NCBI GenBank assembly: GCA_050258735.1
Contig: JBLMZJ010000022.1
Span: forward strand, 1 to 14,175
Direction of reading: 5' to 3'
Origin: Syntrophomonas_A sp050258735
GTDB lineage: Bacteria > Bacillota > Syntrophomonadia > Syntrophomonadales > Syntrophomonadaceae
DNA: 14,175 nucleotides
Under the pieces are notes generated by a model. That model made no database searches. It saw only the letters and a list, made by a program, of their open reading frames with translations, and was not told where the DNA came from. Shown piece after piece: positions 1 to 6,632 of this stretch. How positions within the stretch are numbered: position 1 is the first letter of the stretch; each line of letters begins with the position of its first letter. The position numbers and the translations under genes are program-made.

Positions 1-45
1 TAGAAACATACCTTCAAGGGCATAAGCTATAGGAATCTTACGCAA
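1..45 (-). CDS. Possible 5' end of a gene running off the left edge
   Basis: Fifteen codons are open to the window edge and read LRKIPIAYALEGMFL with a TTG start at 45. The start is chosen because AGAAGGTGA (51-59), a close match to the 16S anti-SD target, lies 5 bases upstream. A GTG at 54 is in frame but overlaps that ribosome site. A TATAAT box on the same strand (86-91) gives a plausible short leader. The opening resembles the first residues of some HD-GYP-type proteins from Clostridia, but fifteen residues cannot establish a family and this is a guess. The stretch may also be chance. Confidence 0.35.
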   Translation of the reverse strand, partial: MRKIPIAYALEGMFL

Positions 46-85
46 GGCATTCACCTTCTCTGCAATAATTGTCGTTTATTGTTGT

Positions 86-124
86 ATTATACTATAGGCC
101 AATTGTATTAGCTATTTAACAATT
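86..124 (-). promoter_or_regulatory. Possible promoter and operator for the left-edge gene
   Basis: A perfect TATAAT lies at 86-91 on the minus strand, about 40 bases before the proposed TTG start at 45. No good -35 is seen at 16-18 bases. An inverted repeat AATTGT-N12-ACAATT (101-106 and 119-124) sits where a -35 would be, which could mean an activator-dependent or repressed promoter. The region is AT-rich, so chance is a real alternative. Confidence 0.3.
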
Positions 125-226
125 CCACCTGGAACAATATTAGGCAGCACTTAGCCCAAAGGGCAGTTGGCTTTTCATCATCAAAGCTTTGGTATTTAAG
201 ATATTTGATTATATTTTAAGCGGTCA

Positions 227-1087
227 TTATGTTCGTTCTGTGCAGTATACGAGACCAACCGTACCTAATCCGGTATGCAGACCGATCACCGGCCCAATTG
301 AGTATACCTCCACTGGTCTGCCATAGCGTTCTTGCAGAGAATCACGAATATTTAAGGCTTTTTCTGGGGCGTTTATGTGGTGGATTATGATCTCTTCAAG
401 ACCATATTTTTTGTGATCCTCTTCTATAAGCTGCAGCATTCGTTTGACAGCTGCATTGGTCCCCCTCGCCTTTTCAAAGAGATGGGTCATTCCCTTTCTC
501 ATATCAACAGTCAAGATTGGCCGGATATTGAGAAGTGTTCCGAGTAATGCCGATGCTGTCCCTATCCGTCCGCCCTTTTTCAGGTATTCTAGAGTCTCCG
601 GAACGAAATAGAAATGCACCCGTTCACGTATGTGTTCTGCCGCCTTTATGACCGATTCCAGATTCCCTCCTGCTTTAGCCTGGCGGGCAGCAGCTATTAC
701 CTGTAATCCCAGGGCCATGCAGTTGGTAAATGAATCAAAAACTACTATTTTGGTGCGGGGGAACTCCTGCAGAACCTGGTCTCTGGCTTTTAATGCTGTG
801 GAGTAGGTACCGCTCATAGCTGAGGAAATAAATATGGCCATGATATCGTGACCTTGTTCAGCCAGAGAGCGAAAACGTTCATATATTTCTCCGGGTGTAG
901 GTTGAGATGAAGTTGGTATGGTTCCTGTCCTTTCAATTTTTTTATAGAAATAGTCATAATCTACTTCTGTTTCTTTAAAGCTCTCATCCGGGAAATGGAC
1001 CGTAAGCGGAAATATTGCGATGTCAAGTTCCTTTTGAGTATCTGTATCTATATATGACGTACTGTCGCTCAGTATCTTTATGGTCAT
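227..1087 (-). CDS. DegV family fatty-acid-binding protein (FakB-like)
   Basis: The 286-residue product is full length for DegV/FakB. This family binds one fatty acid and, in the known system, presents it to the kinase FakA for phosphorylation into phospholipid synthesis. Family signatures are all present: SDST near residue 7, TSQP at 59-62, SSAMSGTY at 88-95, the GGRI turn at 172-175 and the C-terminal GPVIGLHTGLG segment at 265-275. The start is the ATG at 1087 because TTTTGGAGG lies 7 bases upstream and MTIKILSDST is the usual opening. The frame stays open for 42 more codons to 1213, but that part does not resemble DegV and has no ribosome site. No fakA-like gene is in the window. The gene is divergent from the small DNA-binding-like gene at 1251. 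The bound lipid cannot be told from sequence. Confidence 0.93.
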   Translation of the reverse strand: MTIKILSDSTSYIDTDTQKELDIAIFPLTVHFPDESFKETEVDYDYFYKKIERTGTIPTSSQPTPGEIYERFRSLAEQGHDIMAIFISSAMSGTYSTALKARDQVLQEFPRTKIVVFDSFTNCMALGLQVIAAARQAKAGGNLESVIKAAEHIRERVHFYFVPETLEYLKKGGRIGTASALLGTLLNIRPILTVDMRKGMTHLFEKARGTNAAVKRMLQLIEEDHKKYGLEEIIIHHINAPEKALNIRDSLQERYGRPVEVYSIGPVIGLHTGLGTVGLVYCTERT

Positions 1088-1250
1088 ATAAAAACCTCCA
1101 AAACATATTGACTCAGTATTTCGCCAGGCCTCGATATAATCCTGCATATAATAATTTGGACTACTAACAGAAAAACATAAACAACAGCGTATAAACATAA
1201 TATTTATTGGCAAGTTTATTATTAATCAAAAGATATGGAGGTTGAATATT

Positions 1251-1637
1251 ATGATGTCATATCAGGATTTTAAAGAGTTATCGAAGGAAGATAAGCTTAC
1301 ATATCTGACCGAGCTCAGATCTGAAAGCAGTATCAATGACATTCTTGAAGCATGGGGTATCACTCGCCCGGTTTACTACAATATCGCTCATGAAATCGGT
1401 TTGCCTTTAAAGCGCAAAGGTAGTTCTAAAAACCATGATTCAGGCAACACCGTTAAGCGCCCGGTAAGAGCGGCCAGACAAACCAGACCGTTATCTATCG
1501 AACATTCGGATGACCCCGGTTTTAGCTTTTCTATCGATACCTCAGGTCCCGTTAATATGGTAAGTAATATCCTGAGCGTAATCGGCGATCTGGAAAACAA
1601 ACAGGTCAGAGTTAAAATGGATGTCCAAGTATTATAA
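1251..1637 (+). CDS. Small helix-turn-helix-like protein of unknown function
   Basis: I do not recognise a named family. The 128-residue product has three parts. Residues 4-22 look helical and charged. Residues 26-52 (SSINDILEAWGITRPVYYNI and on) have the spacing of a helix-turn-helix, with a glycine at the turn and a basic stretch (LPLKRK) after it. A basic, low-complexity linker follows at about 55-82. The last part, about 90-128, predicts as strand-helix-strand and ends in a regular alternating strand (VRVKMDVQVL), which suggests a small folded oligomerisation or ligand module. The start is the ATG at 1251 because TGGAGG (1236-1241) lies 9 bases before it; an ATG at 1254 and a TTG at 1242 are less well placed. 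A hairpin follows at once, so it is probably transcribed alone. A role in transcription is inference. Confidence 0.8.
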   Translation: MMSYQDFKELSKEDKLTYLTELRSESSINDILEAWGITRPVYYNIAHEIGLPLKRKGSSKNHDSGNTVKRPVRAARQTRPLSIEHSDDPGFSFSIDTSGPVNMVSNILSVIGDLENKQVRVKMDVQVL

Positions 1638-1651
1638 TTGATTCAATGTGA

Positions 1652-1680
1652 AGGGCCTTCCCCAATCACGGGAAGGCCTT
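1652..1680 (+). terminator. Hairpin terminator after the HTH-like gene
   Basis: A 9-bp perfect GC-rich stem (GGCCTTCCC at 1654-1662 with GGGAAGGCC at 1670-1678) encloses a 7-base loop. It starts 14 bases after the stop codon and is followed by an AT-rich tail (atatatttt) rather than a clean U run. Position and stem strength support intrinsic termination on the plus strand. Confidence 0.7.
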
Positions 1681-1794
1681 ATATATTTTCTGTTATTTAT
1701 AAAATGTCGCGGCAATAGATATTACTTGCAGGAAATTTTCATTAATAAAAGAATAACTGATTTAATATCTTTTCATATGAAAGGAGCAATATTT

Positions 1795-2559
1795 ATGCTG
1801 GATGTCAGAGTTGAAGATAATATTATTATTGCTAAGCTCAATAACCCTAAGACTAACCCTATCAGCTTCGATGTTTTGAAACAACTTGATGCCTTACTTG
1901 AACAGGCTAAAAATGAAAACGATATCAAGGGTCTTATCCTCATAGGAGAAGGGCGATTTTTCTCCAGCGGTTTTTGTTTGCCTGAACTGACCGTTTTTAC
2001 CGAAGCCAGGCAAGCTATTGACTGGTTCTTATACGAAGAAGAGGTATTATTGAAACTGTTCAGTTGCCCGAAACCAGTAGTCTCATGTTTAAATGGTCAT
2101 GCCGTAGCCGGCGGATTGATCTTTGCATTGACCAGTGACTATCTGATCGCCCTCAATAATGATCGGATCAAGATCGGCATGAGTGAGATCAAGATCGGGT
2201 TGTCTTTGACACCGGTCGAAACCGAGGTAATGCGCTGGGGATTAGGCAGTGTCAAAAATTACAAGGATATTATATTCAAAGCTGAAAATATAAATCCGGG
2301 AAAAGCCCTTGAACTGGGTATAATCGACGAATTGGTCGACCAAGCCGATCTTCTCCTGGAAAGAGCCAAACATAAGATCTCGTCTTTGATCGATACCCCC
2401 AGCCGTCCATTCATCAGGCTGAAAAAGAGCCACCGGTACCCTGCTGTCATTAGCATGCAGAAAATGTTGGTGGAATGTGACTGGCAGCCTTTCGGGGATT
2501 CATTTGTAAGTGAAGATGTGAAAAACGCCCTCCTTAAAGTACAGGCTTCAATGGAATAA
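1795..2559 (+). CDS. Enoyl-CoA hydratase/isomerase (crotonase) family protein
   Basis: The 254-residue product is the usual length for a crotonase-fold enzyme acting on an acyl-CoA thioester. Visible family features are the N-terminal LNNPKTNP strand-turn, the oxyanion-hole segment FSSGF at 56-60, the second oxyanion segment NGHAVAGG at 100-107, and SEIKIGL at 130-136. Of the two glutamates used by classical hydratases, E131 (equivalent to rat Glu164) is present, while the position of Glu144 is I109. That pattern fits a delta3-delta2-enoyl-CoA isomerase or another non-hydratase member better than a standard hydratase; this is inference from a by-eye alignment. The start is the ATG at 1795, with AAAGGAG 8 bases upstream; an in-frame ATG at 1777 would bury that site. 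The gene stands alone between two terminators, with no beta-oxidation partners nearby. Confidence 0.88.
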   Translation: MLDVRVEDNIIIAKLNNPKTNPISFDVLKQLDALLEQAKNENDIKGLILIGEGRFFSSGFCLPELTVFTEARQAIDWFLYEEEVLLKLFSCPKPVVSCLNGHAVAGGLIFALTSDYLIALNNDRIKIGMSEIKIGLSLTPVETEVMRWGLGSVKNYKDIIFKAENINPGKALELGIIDELVDQADLLLERAKHKISSLIDTPSRPFIRLKKSHRYPAVISMQKMLVECDWQPFGDSFVSEDVKNALLKVQASME

Positions 2560-2578
2560 CCAAAGCTTCAGAAAAACA

Positions 2579-2615
2579 AAAAGCAGGGTATAGTTTTGAG
2601 CTATACCCTGCTTTT
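2579..2615. terminator. Strong bidirectional intrinsic terminator
   Basis: A perfect stem of about 15 bp (arms 2579-2593 and 2601-2615, core GCAGGGTATAG) closes a 7-base loop. A-rich sequence on the left and T-rich on the right give a U tail on both strands. It lies between the converging crotonase gene (plus) and the DUF1540 gene (minus) and probably ends both transcripts. Confidence 0.9.
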
Positions 2616-2623
2616 ATATTTGC

Positions 2624-2788
2624 CTATGCCTCGTCGTTGATGAAAGTAGTACAACAAGTACCTTCACTACTATCCGCGTAGCCGTCTCCCATTGCATTTA
2701 CCTCCAGACTGTCGGCAAAGCAAAGTTCTTTCTTGTTATAAGCACAATTGGCCACTGAACACCTCACCTTTATTTTCGGGGCATCCAT
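2624..2788 (-). CDS. DUF1540 cysteine-rich mini-protein
   Basis: The 54-residue protein has the DUF1540 pattern common in Firmicutes. Cysteines lie at 10, 15, 23, 45 and 46, in the order CSVANC, then C23, a Leu-Glu-Val strand, and TCCTTF near the end. The spacing suggests metal binding or disulphide packing; the family has no established function. The start is the ATG at 2788, because AAAGGCGGTGATC upstream differs by one base from the ideal AAAGGAGGTGATC. In-frame codons extend 20 residues further to 2848 but run through that ribosome site. It lies 72 bases behind the LysM-protein gene on the same strand and just ahead of the shared terminator, so it is probably the last gene of that run. 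Confidence 0.88.
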   Translation of the reverse strand: MDAPKIKVRCSVANCAYNKKELCFADSLEVNAMGDGYADSSEGTCCTTFINDEA

Positions 2789-2860
2789 CTTATGATCACC
2801 GCCTTTTAAAGTTTTTGAGATATTATGCCCCTGTCCAAGCTTTATCATGCTATCCAGAGC

Positions 2861-3880
2861 CTAATCAGGAAGTACGATCACCATTCCCGGTGACAAATCT
2901 TCCGGATTCTTCAGTATCTTTGGATTAGCCGCTTGTATTTTGGTCCAGTATTTCCCGTCTCCATATTTATCGCGGGCGATTTGACTGAGGATGTCGCCTT
3001 GTTTTACTGTATAGTAATTCTTCTTATTGGTTCGGGTGTTGGTTGAGGGTTTAGCTTCCGGCTTTGTCTCGGTTTTTTTCTCTGGCTTGATTTCATTTTT
3101 AGGCTCTTCTTTAGCTGCCGGTTTGACTTCAGTCGTTCCCGCACCGACCTTCAACTTGCTGGCATCGACTTTAAGAGGTTCTCCGGCCTGTTCTGTAATG
3201 ACCATGGCCAATCTCCGTTCGGCTTGACTCCTGACCTGTCCGGAAAGAATGATCTCCTGTCCCTTTATATCAGCGGAGATGTGAGAGGCCTTAAGTACTT
3301 TTTCGGAGGCGATGCTTTTACGAATATCTTTGATATTCGGTGTCCTAGTCTCTGCTTTTTTGCCCCACAGAAAAGGCCCGGACAATAGATAACAAACCAC
3401 CAGGACCACGGCTACGACCAGGTATGGTTGGTACTTTTTGAATAGTGAAGGCTCGGACATGAAGAAGTCCTCATCCTCTGCTGCACTTGCTTCAGCCTCC
3501 ATGGTCTCTTCCGGAACAGGAAAACCACTCCTGGCATTGTTGATTATATTTCTCAGCAATTTGGCATCCTTGATATCAGGATCCAGTTCGAATACAAAGT
3601 CAAGATAGTTTTGCGCTTCGCTATAGCGTTCCATGGCCACCAGCACACAGGTGGTTCCCAGTAGTGCCGGTATAAAATCGGACTTAAGCGAAAGCGCCGT
3701 CATATAATACTGCATAGCCTTAAGTAATTGGCCGTCGTCATAGTGCTCCATCCCGATAACACAGAGTTGTTCCGCTGAGATCTGATTACACTTGATCAGA
3801 GCTGGATCAATACTGCATACGGGGCAGGGATCAGCATCGGCACCGGTTTGTATCTGGTTTTCATCATTATCCTTCAGCAT
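2861..3880 (-). CDS. Membrane protein with TPR, BON-like and LysM domains
   Basis: The 339-residue protein is modular. The start is acidic and cysteine-containing (CPVC at 19-22, then C31). Residues 36-105 read as two or three TPR helices, with typical alanine, tyrosine and proline spacing. An acidic linker follows, then one membrane helix at about 152-170 with FKKY before it. Residues 183-242 resemble a BON domain (IRKSIASEKVLKASHISADI and on). A Lys/Glu/Pro-rich linker (252-285) leads to a C-terminal LysM (289-338, YYTVKQGDILSQIARDKYGD and on). The likely topology is TPR part inside and BON-LysM outside against peptidoglycan, so it may tie a cytoplasmic partner to the wall or spore cortex; that is inference. 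GGGGGATGAG supports the ATG at 3880. I know no named gene with this architecture. Confidence 0.87.
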   Translation of the reverse strand: MLKDNDENQIQTGADADPCPVCSIDPALIKCNQISAEQLCVIGMEHYDDGQLLKAMQYYMTALSLKSDFIPALLGTTCVLVAMERYSEAQNYLDFVFELDPDIKDAKLLRNIINNARSGFPVPEETMEAEASAAEDEDFFMSEPSLFKKYQPYLVVAVVLVVCYLLSGPFLWGKKAETRTPNIKDIRKSIASEKVLKASHISADIKGQEIILSGQVRSQAERRLAMVITEQAGEPLKVDASKLKVGAGTTEVKPAAKEEPKNEIKPEKKTETKPEAKPSTNTRTNKKNYYTVKQGDILSQIARDKYGDGKYWTKIQAANPKILKNPEDLSPGMVIVLPD

Positions 3881-3971
3881 TACTCATCCCCCGCGATTTT
3901 GTTTCTTATATAATACACCTGAAACTATACAGTTTTCATCAACTTAATATGCCATATGATGATTTGCCTGG

Positions 3972-4259
3972 TTAATAGCGATTTCTTTCCAGGTTAACAG
4001 CCATTCCCGGTTTCAAATGACACAGATTGGTCTTTTTCAATGTAGTCGGCCATAAATGAAATGTCAGTACCCCATTCTCAATAGACTGCACGGTGAGGCA
4101 GACACCATTAACGGCAACACTTTCGTTCATATTTATAGTATTAGAAAATTCTGAGGCATTGATCAAGAGGACCGGGATCGGATCGTCAGTGTTAAAGGAA
4201 ACTACCAGTCCCTGTTCTTCAATGATCCCATGGAAGTAGATATTATCCTTATCCCGCAT
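3972..4259 (-). CDS. Single-barrel lumazine-binding protein (riboflavin synthase N-domain homologue)
   Basis: The 95-residue product matches one of the two barrels of riboflavin synthase alpha. FHGIIEEQG (9-17) corresponds to the MFTGIIEE opening, ESVAVNGVCLTV (46-57) to the conserved barrel core, and PTTLKKTNL followed by LKPGMAVNLER (71-92) to the end of barrel one. True riboflavin synthase is about 200 residues, with two barrels and a GHxxSGH segment at the start of the second; that segment is absent here. The protein ends exactly at the barrel boundary, and none of the three downstream frames (3881-3971) encodes a second barrel, so a recent truncation is unlikely. GAGGTG lies 7 bases before the ATG, 18 bases behind the thioesterase stop. 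It probably binds a flavin or lumazine as a dimer, as an isolated E. coli N-domain does. Catalysis is doubtful. Confidence 0.85.
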   Translation of the reverse strand: MRDKDNIYFHGIIEEQGLVVSFNTDDPIPVLLINASEFSNTINMNESVAVNGVCLTVQSIENGVLTFHLWPTTLKKTNLCHLKPGMAVNLERNRY

Positions 4260-4277
4260 ATCAACACCTCGAGATCA

Positions 4278-4751
4278 TTAATCTTCGTAAACGCGCCAAT
4301 ACTTGTCTTCCTCGGCCCAATTGCATAGTTCCAGATAGGCTGCAGGCGGTTTTATTACCGTAGCGTGACATTGAGCAGTTACCGTACCATCAGCCCGGCG
4401 GAGTTCAGCAGCTACTTTGGCCCGGGTGCGATCACGGCGTATTATCCAGCCGATCACTGTCAAAGGTTCTTCGGTAGGTGTGGGTTTCCTGTATTTGACC
4501 TCTAATTTGGTGGTAACAAATAGGTCGTCCTTGTTCCCGTCAAGCATCACAGCTCGTCCGGAGGTCTCATCCAGAATAGCTCCTATGATCCCGCCATGGG
4601 CCACACCGGGATATCCGTTAAAGTGCTCGGGAATTATGATCTGAGATCTTACCTGTTTTGCTTCATTATCATTATAAAAATCCATTTTCAGACCGACTTC
4701 GTTTTCCCTGCCGCAAATAAAGCATGTCCGGGAGCTGGGCTGTTTGTACAT
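4278..4751 (-). CDS. Hotdog-fold thioesterase (PaaI / THEM4-like)
   Basis: The 157-residue product has the single hotdog domain of small acyl-CoA thioesterases. The key segment is GVAHGGIIGAILDETSG (49-65), where H52-G53-G54 starts the core helix and D61 is at the usual catalytic acid position. The opening CFICGRENEVGLKM (10-23) is typical of this subfamily, which often has a CxxCG start. The likely reaction is hydrolysis of an acyl-CoA; chain length cannot be read from sequence. The ATG at 4751 is chosen because GAAGGAG lies 9 bases upstream; a TTG six codons earlier (4769) overlaps that site. The gene follows the ABC1 kinase by 39 bases and precedes the single-barrel lumazine protein by 18 bases, so co-transcription is very likely. 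It ends in an acidic aromatic tail. Confidence 0.88.
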   Translation of the reverse strand: MYKQPSSRTCFICGRENEVGLKMDFYNDNEAKQVRSQIIIPEHFNGYPGVAHGGIIGAILDETSGRAVMLDGNKDDLFVTTKLEVKYRKPTPTEEPLTVIGWIIRRDRTRAKVAAELRRADGTVTAQCHATVIKPPAAYLELCNWAEEDKYWRVYED

Positions 4752-4790
4752 TCTGCAAATCTCCTTCAATAATAACTGTATTTAGTTCAA

Positions 4791-6467
4791 TTATAGTTTC
4801 GAATCACGTTTCATTAAAACCGGAGGATGAGGGGCCCTTCTCCTGGCAGGAGCCAAACCGCTCTTAATAAATATGAGAAAAACGATGATTGCAAATATCC
4901 CTGCCCATTTAGCTACTTGTCCCCAGCCATTTATCAGCAGTATCACACTGGCCAGGACAGATACGCCCCAAACGATAGCCCAGGCTGCCATCTTTATAGC
5001 CCTTGTATTATTATCCAGGGAATTGTTTAGTGAACCCAGCGGAACATTTATGTTCAAATCTCCACGCTCTGCTTTTCTAAGTACTGCTTCTGCCAGCGGC
5101 GGCAGCTGAATCAGAGATTTGCCGATCCGCTTGGATTGGTCTTTGACCAAGGTAAATATACTGTTTTGACCGGGTACGATCTCATCAACATAGGGACGTG
5201 CGACATCTATTATACTGATTTGGGGATCCAATCCTAAGCAAATACCATAAAGGGTACCTAATGCACGACCCAGAAAGGTATAATTGGCCGGGATCTGAAA
5301 GGGCTGTTCATATAGCAAGACCTCAAGATCCTTTAAAAAACCCTTGAGATCAGCTTCAGTCACCTCTTCTCCTGTTCCCAGAAAACCTTCTACGAATACG
5401 CTGATGGCCCGAATAAGAGCATCGCTCTCGGCATTGATTCTGATAAAACCAAGTTTGACCAGATAACTAACTACTTGAGTGAAGTCACGGCTCACCAGGG
5501 CAAGTGACATCTCAACCAGCATTTTTCTGACTGCCGGGGTTATGGTTCCTACCATTCCAAAATCCAGCATTATGATTTTGCCTTCAGGGGTCACAAAAAG
5601 ATTACCGGGGTGGGGGTCCGCATGAAAAAAGCCATCTATTAATACCTGTTTAACATAGGCAGCCAGAAGTTTTTCTGCTACTCTCGTACAGTCAACACCG
5701 ACAGATTTTAATTGATCTGTCTCACTTATCTTGATTCCGCCCAGATATTCCATGGTCAACACCCGTGATCTGGTGTATTCCCAGAATATCCTGGGGATTA
5801 TTATTTCTGCATCACCGTCAAAATTTGCTGCGACTGTTTCAGCATTTCTTCCTTCCTGAAGATAATTGAGTTCAGCCCTGATCGTAATGGCAAATTCCTT
5901 ATATATGGCATCAAGGTCGATGAATCTATTCCAGTCAGTAAATAACTTTATAAGTGAAACTACCCGCAAGATCGCACGAAGATCAATATTTACCAAATCA
6001 TCGATACCAGGTCTTTGCACCTTGACTGCGACCCGGGATCCGTCCTCCAATTCACCCTGATGAACCTGTCCCAGTGAAGCTGAAGCCAATGGGTTGGGAT
6101 CGATTGATTTAAAAATGGTTTCCAGGGGGAGTTGGAATTCCTCTTCGATCACCTGCTTGATATCAGAAAAGGACTCCGACCTTACTTCATCCTGCAGCCC
6201 CGCCAGTTCCTGAATGCTATTCTGCGGCAGTAAATCGACCCGAGTACTGAAAAACTGACCAAGCTTGATTAGTAGTCCGCCCAGTTCTACAGCAGTCAGG
6301 CGAAAACGCCTGGCCTGAGAGATATATAGTTCCTGCCTTCGGTTTTCGACCCACCTGCTTCCCCGAAATATCCTATGGAACTTCAGGGAGTAAAAAGCCC
6401 AAAATATGCCGACAAACAGACGTAAAATGGTGAGTGACCTTACAAAACCAGATTTTTTTATCATCAT
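4791..6467 (-). CDS. ABC1/UbiB/AarF family atypical kinase, membrane anchored
   Basis: The 558-residue protein has all UbiB-family signatures: the KxGQ motif (K68-L-G-Q71), the alanine-rich nucleotide loop (PLASASLGQVHQG, 126-138), the lysine in VAVK (K149), FHADPHPGN (281-289) with the catalytic aspartate, and LDFG (301-304). Two C-terminal membrane helices at about 494-515 and 519-536 anchor it. In E. coli and mitochondria these proteins support quinone synthesis or lipid transport by an atypical ATPase/kinase activity. In Firmicutes the role is unsettled; lipid or menaquinone handling is a reasonable guess. The ATG at 6467 (or 6464) is preferred over a TTG at 6512, because the latter lies at the promoter -10 and GAAGGCGG sits just before 6467. 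It heads the five-gene run. Confidence 0.9.
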   Translation of the reverse strand: MMIKKSGFVRSLTILRLFVGIFWAFYSLKFHRIFRGSRWVENRRQELYISQARRFRLTAVELGGLLIKLGQFFSTRVDLLPQNSIQELAGLQDEVRSESFSDIKQVIEEEFQLPLETIFKSIDPNPLASASLGQVHQGELEDGSRVAVKVQRPGIDDLVNIDLRAILRVVSLIKLFTDWNRFIDLDAIYKEFAITIRAELNYLQEGRNAETVAANFDGDAEIIIPRIFWEYTRSRVLTMEYLGGIKISETDQLKSVGVDCTRVAEKLLAAYVKQVLIDGFFHADPHPGNLFVTPEGKIIMLDFGMVGTITPAVRKMLVEMSLALVSRDFTQVVSYLVKLGFIRINAESDALIRAISVFVEGFLGTGEEVTEADLKGFLKDLEVLLYEQPFQIPANYTFLGRALGTLYGICLGLDPQISIIDVARPYVDEIVPGQNSIFTLVKDQSKRIGKSLIQLPPLAEAVLRKAERGDLNINVPLGSLNNSLDNNTRAIKMAAWAIVWGVSVLASVILLINGWGQVAKWAGIFAIIVFLIFIKSGLAPARRRAPHPPVLMKRDSKL

Positions 6468-6497
6468 TTTTATGTCCGCCTTCGCAATAATATATTT

Positions 6498-6526
6498 ATT
6501 ATAATATCCCAACTGGCCATTAACAA
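6498..6526 (-). promoter_or_regulatory. Sigma-A-type promoter for the ABC1 kinase run
   Basis: On the minus strand TTGTTA (6521-6526) and a perfect TATAAT (6498-6503) are separated by exactly 17 bases. Transcription would start near 6491, about 24 bases before the ATG at 6467. The position just downstream of the histidine-kinase terminator fits a new transcription unit. Confidence 0.65.
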
Positions 6527-6550
6527 ATTTATCCGGTCCGTTATGCAGGC

Positions 6551-6606
6551 AATAAAAAACGGCCTGGCCTTCTCATTGAAACATGAGATACTCTGCAGGC
6601 CGTTTT
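6551..6606 (-). terminator. Terminator after the histidine kinase gene, with nested hairpin
   Basis: An 11-bp perfect stem (AAAACGGCCTG at 6556-6566 with CAGGCCGTTTT at 6596-6606) encloses 29 bases. These contain a second 6-bp hairpin (TCTCAT 6571-6576 with ATGAGA 6583-6588). On the minus strand the outer stem is followed by a run of T. It lies 27 bases after the kinase stop codon and insulates it from the downstream promoter. Confidence 0.75.
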
Positions 6607-6632
6607 AATTAGACTGGTTTATACTCATGTAT

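Noticed and set aside
183..192. Palindrome CAAAGCTTTG and nearby GCCC-AAA-GGGC as a terminator for degV
   Set aside because: The palindrome has no loop. The GCCC/GGGC stem is only 4 bp and has no T run on the minus strand.
1088..1213. A 42-codon in-frame extension at the N-terminus of the DegV gene
   Set aside because: It has no ribosome site, does not resemble DegV, and would pass through the GGAGG that serves the ATG at 1087.
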